Assembly (NCBI GenBank): GCA_012026795.1
Contig: VEPM01000027.1
Location: 1-54,509, forward strand
Length of the DNA: 54,509 nucleotides
Direction of reading: 5' to 3'
DNA from: Candidatus Methanoperedens sp.
Lineage (GTDB): Archaea; Halobacteriota; Methanosarcinia; Methanosarcinales; Methanoperedenaceae
Below the pieces are notes generated by a model that did no database searches, had not been told where the DNA came from, and saw nothing but the letters and a program-made list of their open reading frames with translations. Shown here one piece after another: positions 6,695 to 13,987 of this stretch. How positions within the stretch are numbered: the stretch's first letter is position 1; every line of letters starts with the position of its first letter. The translations under genes and the position numbers were made by a program.

Positions 6695-8269
6695 ATGCAT
6701 CAAATGCAATATACTATTAGAACCTTATCACCGGTTCTTTTAACATCGATATCCGGGGACACAAACATAGTGTCCACTTTGGATTATATTCCTGGATCGG
6801 TAATTCGGGGGATATTTGCCCAAAAATATATCGAAAAAAAAGATTTAAAGTTTGAAGCCCATAAAGACGAACTTTTCTATAATTGCTTTCTTGGTTCCAG
6901 ACTATCATTTACAAATGCCTATTTGAGCAAAAGTAAAGATAAAAATATAATTTATTATTATCCAACGCCTCTCTCAATACAATCAGAAAAAAGAGATGAA
7001 AATAAAATTTACGATTTGATCAAAAAAGAAAACAGGGATGAACAAACCAAATATGTGGGTAAGTATTGTGCGCTAAGAGGGAATAGCATCGATCTATTAC
7101 ATGCTTCAAAATCAATTAACTTTCATAATACAAGAAGTAATCGAATAAAAGGATGCAGTGATGATGGATCAATATACAATTATGAGTCGCTTGACCCACA
7201 GCAAGAATTTTCCGGGAGGATAATCGGGGAAAAAGAAGTACTTGAGGCGCTATTCCGATCATTTGGAAAATGCATGGACATCAATATTGGCAGATCAAAA
7301 AATATCCAATATGGTAAGGCGAAATTCACATTCATTTCAGATAAACCTGAAGAATTTTCATCCGAAGTGAATACCTTCAAATCTGATAATATCGATGATG
7401 CTACTTTTACCGTGACGCTTTTGTCATCTGCAATAATATATAATCAATTCGGTTTTTCCTCAGCTTCTCTTACTGATTTCAAGGTATATCTGGCAGAATA
7501 TCTTGCGATAGATCCTGAAAATATTAAAATAGAAAAAGTATTTAAAAAAGCTGAAACCAACGAAAATTTTATTTCAATTTGGCAAATTAAAAGACCAAGT
7601 GAAACCGCTATCAAAGCAGGTTCCTGTTTTAAAATAGAAATAAAGGGAATTAATAATAAAATAAAAGAATTATTGATCGAATTGCAGAAAACAGGAATTG
7701 GTGAGCGTACAAACGAAGGCTTTGGTCGCTTCGCATTAAATTTACAAAATCTGCATATACAGGGAGATTTAAAAAATAACAAAAAAAATGTAGAGGAAAA
7801 AGAACAGGCATCCGAGAAACCCCCAGGAAAAATCCCTGAAATTGCTAAATATATAATCAAGGATGCAGCAATCAGATCATATATTAAATATACTGAAAAT
7901 AAGGCATTAGAAGATTGTAAAGGATTTTGTGATAACTTGAAGAACTTACCTACTAATTCATTAATCGGAAAATTGGAGATGTCCCTCAATGATTCAAAGA
8001 ATTCACAGGATTTTAGTGCAATCTTAGACAAATTTCCAGAACTTACACAAAAAAAATTGAGAATTTGCAGAAATAAGGATAAAGACCTATTTGAATTTAT
8101 AAAAGCCAACGAGATTCCAATTGATAAGAATAAGCATTTATCAGAATTCTGCAAACTGATCGATTTTGTTCCTGAAGTAGATGAGGAATTCAAAAAGAAA
8201 AATCATTGGCATTATTGGCATACTTTCCTAAGAAGCATGCGTAAAGAAAAAAAGAAAGGAGGTAATTGA
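6695..8269 (+). CDS. csx10: Cas5-like (Csx10) protein with a C-terminal Cas11-like helical domain
   Basis: This is a 524-residue protein. Residues 1-355 look like a RAMP/Cas5-type fold: IRTLSPVLLTS, YIPGSVIRGIFAQKYI (31-46), a glycine-rich INIGRSKNIQYGKAKF (197-212), and GIGERTNEGFGRFALN (334-349). This matches Csx10, the Cas5 of subtype III-D that caps the 5' tag end of the crRNA. A charged, proline-containing linker (about 358-383) leads to an all-helical tail (about 384-524) rich in K, L and E, of the size and character of Cas11 small subunits. That part is inference, since Cas11 sequences are poorly conserved. No separate small-subunit gene is visible in the operon, which supports it. It begins immediately after the cas7 stop, in frame. 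Confidence 0.75.
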   Translation: MHQMQYTIRTLSPVLLTSISGDTNIVSTLDYIPGSVIRGIFAQKYIEKKDLKFEAHKDELFYNCFLGSRLSFTNAYLSKSKDKNIIYYYPTPLSIQSEKRDENKIYDLIKKENRDEQTKYVGKYCALRGNSIDLLHASKSINFHNTRSNRIKGCSDDGSIYNYESLDPQQEFSGRIIGEKEVLEALFRSFGKCMDINIGRSKNIQYGKAKFTFISDKPEEFSSEVNTFKSDNIDDATFTVTLLSSAIIYNQFGFSSASLTDFKVYLAEYLAIDPENIKIEKVFKKAETNENFISIWQIKRPSETAIKAGSCFKIEIKGINNKIKELLIELQKTGIGERTNEGFGRFALNLQNLHIQGDLKNNKKNVEEKEQASEKPPGKIPEIAKYIIKDAAIRSYIKYTENKALEDCKGFCDNLKNLPTNSLIGKLEMSLNDSKNSQDFSAILDKFPELTQKKLRICRNKDKDLFEFIKANEIPIDKNKHLSEFCKLIDFVPEVDEEFKKKNHWHYWHTFLRSMRKEKKKGGN

Positions 8270-8270
8270 T

Positions 8271-9665
8271 TTGAATAATTTATCCTTGATTGGAAAAATT
8301 ATCATTAGGGGGAAATTGTATCTCGAATCTCCATTGATTATTGGAAGTGGAATTAATGAATTCATCGATATAGAAGTCCTGAAAGATGAAAATGGTATGC
8401 CCTTTATTCCTGCCACTTCTCTCATAGGTGTATTAAAGGATTACTTTAAAAATAATATTTCTGAAAATATTGGAGATGATTCTGATTATTTTTGGGGAAT
8501 GTCTGAAAAAATAAACTCCGTTACTCAAAAATCAATACAGAGTTCTTTTATTTGTCATGACCTCTACTCAACTGAGGGAAAAATAAACATTCGAGATGGT
8601 GTATGTATAAATCCAATAAACCAGACTGCAAAGGATAAGGGAAAGTACGATTTCGAAATAGTAGATAAGGGAGCAGTATTTGATCTATTCTGGGAAGTCA
8701 CTTTAAGAGAAATTTATAATAAAGATATTTTCAGGCGAATAATTGCAACTATAATAGAACCTTTAATGTCATCTAAGATTGCGATCGGCGCCAAAACTAA
8801 CAGCGGTTTTGGAAAAGTTGCATTAAAGAATATTGAGGTAATAGAGTTTGATTTTTCCAAGAAAGATGATGTTTATAGATGGTTAAAAAAAGATTTATCT
8901 CATGGTATTTCCTATTTAGATGCAAAACAATATATCAGTTATTCTAAAAAGATTGATGTTTTTAGCATAGAAGCTAAATTTGCATTAGTGAATTCAATTA
9001 TTATAAGAGCGTATTCTGAAAAACCTGATTTGCCTGATGCTGTAAACATTACATCGAATGGAGAATTTGTGCTTCCAGGCACTTCATTAAAAGGCGCCAT
9101 ACGCAATCGTGCCTTAAAAATCCTTAAAACCGTTAAAAACGATGGAGCTGAACAAAAAATTAACCAATTGTTTGGCATTGCAGGTGAAAATGAGGGAAAA
9201 AAGAAGATCAAAAGCCGTGTCAAGGTTGAAGAGAGAGTAATAAGAAATACTTTGCCAGAGCTTCAAAACCGAATAAAGATAGATAGGTTTACTGGTGGGA
9301 CAATAAAAACCGCTCTTTTCAATAGCATGCCTTTGTGGAGTGGAAATGAACTGAATGAATCAGTAATTGTAAATATCAGTATCCGAAAATATAAAAATTG
9401 GGAGGCGGGACTTATGCTTCAGGTTCTAAAGGATTTGTGGTGTGAAGATCTCGCAATAGGTGGAGAAAAAAATGTAGGCAGGGGAATTTTGAAAGGAATT
9501 TCAGCCTTAATCAGGTGGCAAAATAAGAATCAACAAGAGAGAGAACTAGAAATAAAAGCTGCAGGAAAAGGCATCACTTTTTTTATGAAAAAATCTGATG
9601 AAACAGAACAGGCAGTGAAAGAATTGAATGAGTTTGCTAAAAGCATACAAGGAGTAATGGCATGA
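8271..9665 (+). CDS. Cas7-2x: two fused Cas7 domains
   Basis: This 464-residue protein contains two consecutive RAMP units. The TTG start at 8271 is set by GGAGG at 8258-8262. Domain 1 (about 8-190) has GKLYLESPLIIGSG, FIDIEVLKDENGMPFIP with Asp33 in the catalytic-loop position, and the glycine loop IGAKTNSGFGKV (172-183). Domain 2 (about 230-415) has Asp256 in DLPDAVNI, then EFVLPGTSLKGAIRNRA and IGGEKNVGRGILKG (396-409). Each domain should supply one backbone position and one potential RNA cut. Double Cas7 proteins of this kind are known from III-Dv complexes and are related to the ancestors of Cas7-11. The start overlaps nothing upstream, and the 3' end overlaps the next gene by ATGA. Confidence 0.85.
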   Translation: MNNLSLIGKIIIRGKLYLESPLIIGSGINEFIDIEVLKDENGMPFIPATSLIGVLKDYFKNNISENIGDDSDYFWGMSEKINSVTQKSIQSSFICHDLYSTEGKINIRDGVCINPINQTAKDKGKYDFEIVDKGAVFDLFWEVTLREIYNKDIFRRIIATIIEPLMSSKIAIGAKTNSGFGKVALKNIEVIEFDFSKKDDVYRWLKKDLSHGISYLDAKQYISYSKKIDVFSIEAKFALVNSIIIRAYSEKPDLPDAVNITSNGEFVLPGTSLKGAIRNRALKILKTVKNDGAEQKINQLFGIAGENEGKKKIKSRVKVEERVIRNTLPELQNRIKIDRFTGGTIKTALFNSMPLWSGNELNESVIVNISIRKYKNWEAGLMLQVLKDLWCEDLAIGGEKNVGRGILKGISALIRWQNKNQQERELEIKAAGKGITFFMKKSDETEQAVKELNEFAKSIQGVMA

Positions 9666-10258
9666 AAGATATAGGTAACGGGTTACAATTTAGACAAATT
9701 AAATCGAGTATATCAAAGTTCAATATCATTGAAATTCAAGATTTCAATTCCATAAAATCGTTAGTCAAAGATTATTTTGGGCAAAAAGGCTTATGTGTTT
9801 TTTATCTTGATTATAAGGTGCTGATAGGTAAATATGATGGAGAAGACTTCAAATTTTATGAAAATAAAGAATTTGAACCGCAATTTATTCAAAAAATGAG
9901 GTTATTCAACACTGATAGGGAATTATTCGTCTGGAAAGAAAATAGAAATGGATTCAGAGGAAGATTAAGGATCGATGAAACGGGAAATAAAGTAGATGTA
10001 GTAGATGCATATCAGGTTTTGTGGGGAACAAAACTGGAATTTAGAGGGGAATTCACTGAAATATCAGAGGAAAGAGGAACGAAATTAGTACTTCCAGTAA
10101 AACATCTCAAAGTTGACAACTCTGAAAACAGAGCATTTATTCTAACTCGCAATTACATTTCATATGAAACTTACGACTCCACATACGAGCAAGCCGGATA
10201 TGAAGATTGTAGATTCGTGTCAATTACGGATAAAAATAGAAACCCATGTGGGGTGTGA
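9662..10258 (+). CDS. csx19: Csx19-like type III-D accessory subunit (TIGR03984-like)
   Basis: This is a 198-residue protein. The central part MRLFNTDRELFVWKENRNGF followed by RGRLRIDE (about 79-107) matches my recollection of the Csx19/TIGR03984 family, which is restricted to type III-D loci and is a structural subunit in the III-Dv complex. Further on are VDAYQVLWGT and a basic, aromatic C-terminal region. It has no nuclease motif, membrane segment or CARF motif. It overlaps the cas7-2x gene by 4 bp and the reading frame of the next gene by up to 13 bp, so it belongs to the effector operon. The position between cas7-2x and the large Cas7 supports the call; the sequence match is less certain than for its neighbours. 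Confidence 0.65.
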   Translation: MKDIGNGLQFRQIKSSISKFNIIEIQDFNSIKSLVKDYFGQKGLCVFYLDYKVLIGKYDGEDFKFYENKEFEPQFIQKMRLFNTDRELFVWKENRNGFRGRLRIDETGNKVDVVDAYQVLWGTKLEFRGEFTEISEERGTKLVLPVKHLKVDNSENRAFILTRNYISYETYDSTYEQAGYEDCRFVSITDKNRNPCGV

Positions 10259-10260
10259 AC

Positions 10261-12123
10261 ATGGTTTATAGGGATAAAAGAAAAAAAAATCTCAATAAAA
10301 ATCAGAATTTCCTAAGAAATAATTTTAGACCACTTCAAAAGAAACCTGATACAGATAGTGGTTCAAAATCAAGAAATGCTGCCGAAAATCAAATAAAACC
10401 CATTACTCATTTTGCACATGCTCCTTATAATTTCGTACCATTAAATACTTCAATTGTTGAGGGAGATCCGAAATTGCCTCAGGATAAATATTATTCAGAT
10501 AGATTATCAGGACATATTGATTGCGATCTGGAAACTTTAACTCCAATTTACATACGAGACAGTTTGACTGAAGATGAAGTAAGAAAAAAGATCGAAGCAA
10601 AAGATAAATCAGATTTTTTTTCACCAGCAGATATTGTGCGCATACCAGGAAGCAGTATTAGAGGAATGGTACGAAGCCTTGTGGAGATTATAAGCTGGAG
10701 CAGATTTGGATTTTTTGAAGATAAGAACCTATACTATCGAAGTTTTGCTGACATAAGCAGTTTGCGTGATGAGTATAAAAATAATATGAATCCTAAAAAC
10801 GAAGAAACTGGAAGATCAGATTATAGAATGTCTGCAGGATATCTTGTTAGGGAAGGATTTGAATATGCTATTTATCCCGCTGAAGGAAAGAAATTTGAAA
10901 GAATAAGCAAAAATGATGCCATGGAATCTGTCCGAAAAATTGGGCAGGTTTATTCTGAATTTAATTTTTATAGATTACCAGATGGCAGATGTATAATCGT
11001 CTCTGGTTCAATGCCAAGAAAAAAAGATTGGATTATATTTAAAATTGATAAGAAACCGGAAAAGAAAATTGTAATCTCAGAAATAGATATCGAAAGTTAT
11101 GAAATTGATGAGAATAGATCTGACAGAGTTCCAAACCTTCTAAAACTATGCAAACAAGATCGAGAAGTTCCATGTTTTTATGTTGAATGGATGGATAAGA
11201 ATGGAGAACCAAGAGTTTCTTTTGGTCATACAGGGTTATTCCGCATTGCATACAGAAAAACTATCAGTGATCATTTACCACCCTCGCTTGTTGAAGATAA
11301 TCATACAAAGAAAATTGATTTTGCTCATGCCATCTTCGGAAATACTGCGGAGGATAGCAAAGATTCTTTTTCAGGACGAGTCTTCTTTGAGGATGCCAAG
11401 CTTGTTGATCCAAAAATAAATCCTTTTCTTGAAGAGAAGATTCCCAAAATACTATTGGGGCCAAAGCCTACGACTTTTCAACATTATCTAGAACAGGATT
11501 CAACTAATCCGAAAAAGCTTAAACATTACAATTCAGAAACATTAATTCGAGGCAACAAGTTCTACTGGCATAAATCAGGTAAGAATTGGGAAGAAGACAA
11601 ACAAAATTCGAATAAAAATATTGAGACCAAGGTCAAACCTGTTAAACCTAACATACATTTTAGATTCCGCATAAGGTATGAAAATTTGACCGAAAATGAA
11701 TTGGGAGCATTACTTTTTGCACTAAGACTTCCTGATGGGTGTGCACACAAGATCGGTATGGGTAAGCCTATTGGATTAGGTTCGGTGAAGATCAATCCTG
11801 CACTATTTATAGTCGAAAGAGATAAAAGGTACTCGACTCTTTTTGACAATTCTGGATGGGTACTGGCAGAATCTCCAAAAAGTCATGAAGATATTAAAAG
11901 GATAGCATCGACTTTTGAGAAATATATCCTTAATAATATCGATAAATATAGAGGAAATGCGTCCTCTCTCTGGGATACTTATAGACTTAAACAGCTAAAA
12001 TTATTGCTTGATGTTGAAACTGGCAAGAATCTTGAAGTAAATGGTAAGATTGGATATATGAATCTCAAAGATTTCAGGTATAGAAATATTCTGCCGAATC
12101 CAGAAGAATGTGTGAAATCTTGA
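10261..12123 (+). CDS. Large Cas7 with insertion (TIGR03986-like RAMP), III-D effector subunit
   Basis: This is a 620-residue protein from the ATG at 10261, which is preceded by GGGGTG (10250-10255). An ATG at 10246 would add five residues inside csx19. The Lys/Asn-rich N-terminus leads to HAPYNFVPLNTSIVE, a phrase I associate with TIGR03986 RAMPs of type III-D loci. A Cas7-type first half follows (DCDLETLTPIYIRD, IVRIPGSSIRGMVRSLVEII), then a long insertion (about residues 170-390), GRVFFEDAKL, and the C-terminal glycine loop HKIGMGKPIGLGSVKINP. In III-Dv the corresponding Cas7-insertion protein sits at the 3' side of the backbone. It is the last intact gene of the operon; decayed genes follow. 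Confidence 0.82.
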   Translation: MVYRDKRKKNLNKNQNFLRNNFRPLQKKPDTDSGSKSRNAAENQIKPITHFAHAPYNFVPLNTSIVEGDPKLPQDKYYSDRLSGHIDCDLETLTPIYIRDSLTEDEVRKKIEAKDKSDFFSPADIVRIPGSSIRGMVRSLVEIISWSRFGFFEDKNLYYRSFADISSLRDEYKNNMNPKNEETGRSDYRMSAGYLVREGFEYAIYPAEGKKFERISKNDAMESVRKIGQVYSEFNFYRLPDGRCIIVSGSMPRKKDWIIFKIDKKPEKKIVISEIDIESYEIDENRSDRVPNLLKLCKQDREVPCFYVEWMDKNGEPRVSFGHTGLFRIAYRKTISDHLPPSLVEDNHTKKIDFAHAIFGNTAEDSKDSFSGRVFFEDAKLVDPKINPFLEEKIPKILLGPKPTTFQHYLEQDSTNPKKLKHYNSETLIRGNKFYWHKSGKNWEEDKQNSNKNIETKVKPVKPNIHFRFRIRYENLTENELGALLFALRLPDGCAHKIGMGKPIGLGSVKINPALFIVERDKRYSTLFDNSGWVLAESPKSHEDIKRIASTFEKYILNNIDKYRGNASSLWDTYRLKQLKLLLDVETGKNLEVNGKIGYMNLKDFRYRNILPNPEECVKS

Positions 12124-12157
12124 GATTATTTCTAACAAATGTTCGTCGGAGTAAGAA

Positions 12158-12450
12158 TTGGCAGTAAAAAAAGATATATTATTGAGAAAAAATAATGGAG
12201 ATTTTGGCTTTTTGCGGATTTTTCTGTGTCATTTATCTGAGGATTATGAGACTTACGTTCTTGATCTTTATCGTCAATTACGCAAGGAGGGTTTTGATCC
12301 GTGGTTAGTTCGTGGGTCAAGGGGCAGAGAACCCTCCTGCTTTCAAGCAGGAGATGAATTGGCCCCTTGAAATTGTGAAACTTATCCCTAATAACAATTG
12401 TCGTGACTGTATCTTTCGGGCACATTCTCAGAAAAACTTCAAACCGTTTT
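12158..12450 (+). pseudogene. Decayed TIR-domain protein gene
   Basis: From a possible TTG at 12158, the frame encodes RIFLCHLSEDYETY and LYRQLRKEGFDPWL, which is the beginning of a TIR domain (strand, conserved Ser/Asp loop, first helix, WL). After about 12305 the frame runs into unrelated residues and stops. Further TIR-like pieces reappear in other frames: NWPLEIVKLIPNNN in the frame of 12312 and a strand reading IVVTVSFG at about 12400-12423. The break coincides with a nested hairpin (12317-12370). I interpret this as a dead gene disrupted by an insertion and frameshifts. TIR domains act as NAD-degrading effectors in several defence systems, so its location beside a type III locus is suggestive, but whether it ever worked with that locus cannot be told. 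Confidence 0.6.
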
Positions 12451-12499
12451 TTACTGCGAACCGAAACAGCAACAAACGCTCAGGGCTTCCAGCCCTGAG
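12317..12499. repeat. Two palindromic hairpins resembling IS200/IS605-type element ends
   Basis: A nested perfect stem lies at 12317-12370: outer arms TCAAGGGGC and GCCCCTTGA, inner arms CTCCTGC (12334-12340) and GCAGGAG (12347-12353). A second perfect stem, CTCAGGGCT / AGCCCTGAG with a 3-nt loop, lies at 12479-12499. Subterminal hairpins of this sort mark the ends of IS200/IS605-family elements and their palindrome-associated non-autonomous derivatives. No transposase or TnpB is present, so this is at most a remnant. The first hairpin interrupts the TIR reading frame; the second immediately precedes the surviving part of a Csx15-like gene. Confidence 0.4.
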
Positions 12500-12779
12500 T
12501 AGTTTACATGAAAGCCGCCCATTCAGACCCCAATTTTGCGATTTGATAGCATCCGTGAAAATCTCTCCAGAAAGCTTGCAGCATGGTGAATATATAATTA
12601 ATCTGCCAGGCTATGCTCCCGCCGCAGCAGTATTGATCGCGGAACTGCATGGCAGGATGGGGCATTTCCTGACTGTCATTAGATTGAAAAAAGTGGATGG
12701 TAGTTTGCCCCCGGTTTTCGACGTGGAAGAGATTATGAATCTCCAAGCGATCAGGGATAAGGCGCGAACGTGCAGATAA
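12500..12779 (+). pseudogene. 5'-truncated Csx15-like CRISPR accessory gene
   Basis: The frame ending at 12779 encodes FCDLIASVKISPESLQ, then IINLPGYAPAAAVLIAEL with HGRMGHF, then RLKKVDGSLPPVFDVEEI and NLQAIRDKAR. This matches my memory of the C-terminal half of Csx15-family proteins, small type III-linked proteins discussed as cyclic-oligoadenylate-binding or ring-nuclease candidates. The N-terminal half, which should begin with a short beta strand and methionine, is missing. The frame upstream of about 12500 reads through hairpin and TIR debris and has no sensible start. I therefore call it a fragment. The family name is from memory and should be checked with a profile search. Confidence 0.5.
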
Positions 12780-12883
12780 ACGACGCTGGGTGGAAAGCCA
12801 AAGACTAATTTTGGCCTTCGCTGTTCATATAGTCATTCAGCGTAAAATAACCCGATAGGAATTCAAAGATTAATTGAACGCTC

Positions 12884-12950
12884 ACCGCAAAGAACGCAAA
12901 GGGCGCAAAGATTTGCTGCTAAGCTTTGCGTTCTTTGCGACCTTTGCGGT
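12884..12950. repeat. Inverted array of the 9-mer NNCGCAAAG
   Basis: Three tandem 9-mers, ACCGCAAAG, AACGCAAAG and GGCGCAAAG (12884-12910), are followed after a 13-nt loop by three inverted 9-mers, CTTTGCGTT, CTTTGCGAC and CTTTGCGGT (12924-12950). The whole can fold into one long hairpin. It is intergenic, lies downstream of the decayed genes and upstream of the hisA 3' end, and may also be a transcribed structure. Confidence 0.8.
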
Positions 12951-13037
12951 TTATTCTATCGTTTCCTTTTGGGCGAAATATGAATGATTCACTATATCAT
13001 TATGTTAAAGAAAAAATCGAAAGTTATTAGTTGGTTC

Positions 13038-13136
13038 TGTCAAGTCTTCGGTTGCTAAAAGTGGAATGCTCTAATCAAGAAGGTTACTGGATATGATTTA
13101 CTTAATATCATAGTATTAGCAACCGACAAATTGACA
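13038..13136. repeat. Imperfect inverted repeat, MITE-like
   Basis: The arms 13038-13058 and 13116-13136 share TGTCAA...TCGGTTGCTAA with TTAGCAACCGA...TTGACA. The 11-bp inner and 6-bp outer segments are perfect, separated by four mismatched bases. The 57-bp interior has no coding potential. The size and symmetry resemble a small non-autonomous element; no target duplication was established. Confidence 0.5.
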
Positions 13137-13141
13137 ATATC

Positions 13142-13864
13142 TTAATCTTCATCAAATTCCAGCGCCTCACCCAGGGTGAAATTCCCTACATACAGGGCTG
13201 CTCCGATAACGATGCCTTTTGCCCCTGTCCCTTTGATTATTTCGATATCGGATAATGTGGTTATTCCTCCCGATGCTATTACCGGGATTTCCAGGGCATC
13301 CACAAGTTCCTGTGTGGGCGCAGGGTTTACTCCCTGTAATAACCCTTCCGTATTAATATCTGTAAAAAGTATGCTTCCTGCTCCGAGTTCTTCAAATTTC
13401 CTGCCAAGCTCAACTGCTGAGAAAGCGGATTGTTCAGCCCAGCCGTGTGTGGTGACCCTGCCGTTTTTTGAATCCAGGGCAACCATGATCCTGTTGCTTC
13501 CGAATTCGTCTGCGAGTTCTTTTACCAGGGAAGGTTGCTTTATTGCAGATGTACCGAGGATTATTCTATCCACGCCCAATGAAAGGAGACCCTGCGCATC
13601 TTTTTTGGACCTTATCCCGCCGCCTGCCTGCGTTTCAATCCTGGAAAATTTGATTATCGATTCAATTATTGAACTATTTAAACGGAGTCCGTTGATGGCA
13701 CCGTCAAGGTCAATGAGGTGGATTATTTTAGCGCCACCCCTTATCCAGCGCAAAGCGACATCTAAAGGATTGTCAATTGATACTCTTTCCGTACCTGGAA
13801 TACCCTGGACAAGGGAAACGCATTTTCTATTTTTTAGATCGATCGCCGGGATTACTTTGAACAT
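13142..13864 (-). CDS. hisA: HisA, ProFAR isomerase (histidine biosynthesis)
   Basis: From the ATG at 13864 (MFKVIPAIDLKNRKCVSLVQ) this is a 240-residue TIM-barrel of usual HisA length; an upstream start at 13897 would add 11 uncharacteristic residues. It catalyses the Amadori isomerisation of ProFAR to PRFAR in histidine synthesis. The first catalytic Asp in IPAIDLK and the second near DINTEGLLQG are present, as are the phosphate-binding glycine motifs QAGGGIRS and IASGGITT. It is a stand-alone gene here, with no other his genes in the window. It ends close to the inverted repeats and is divergent from the ribosomal protein operon. Confidence 0.93.
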   Translation of the reverse strand: MFKVIPAIDLKNRKCVSLVQGIPGTERVSIDNPLDVALRWIRGGAKIIHLIDLDGAINGLRLNSSIIESIIKFSRIETQAGGGIRSKKDAQGLLSLGVDRIILGTSAIKQPSLVKELADEFGSNRIMVALDSKNGRVTTHGWAEQSAFSAVELGRKFEELGAGSILFTDINTEGLLQGVNPAPTQELVDALEIPVIASGGITTLSDIEIIKGTGAKGIVIGAALYVGNFTLGEALEFDED

Positions 13865-13987
13865 TTGACCACATTTTTGTTGACAATAGTGATACATAAG
13901 ATATAAATGCTATGCAAAAGTATTAGGGCTGCCCAAATGCGAGGGCTGCGCCGGATAATTCCGGGGCTAAAGCCACAGGAGGAAAAT

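Noticed and set aside
7444-8193. 249-codon minus-strand ORF opposite cas5-cas11
   Set aside because: Antisense shadow rich in Ser, Phe and Ile, with no ribosome site.
6038-8269. Annotating cas7 and cas5-cas11 as one fused gene with a sequencing error
   Set aside because: The TAA is followed at once by an ATG, a normal gene junction in this operon (compare cas1-cas2), and both halves have family-normal boundaries. Left as two genes, with the fusion issue listed as a finding.
12132-12425. 97-codon ORF on the minus strand across the TIR remnant
   Set aside because: No family features; it is antisense to clear TIR-domain coding traces.
12158-12779. One hybrid gene joining TIR and Csx15-like parts
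   Set aside because: The parts are in different frames, interrupted by hairpins, and no frame spans both domains.
13176-13868. 230-codon plus-strand ORF opposite hisA
   Set aside because: Composition is that of an antisense shadow (Ser/Pro/Ile-rich, no motifs), while the minus strand encodes a complete HisA.
13907-13987. N-terminal extension of uS13 from 13907
   Set aside because: GGAGG before 13988 sets the start; the upstream residues overlap the probable promoter.
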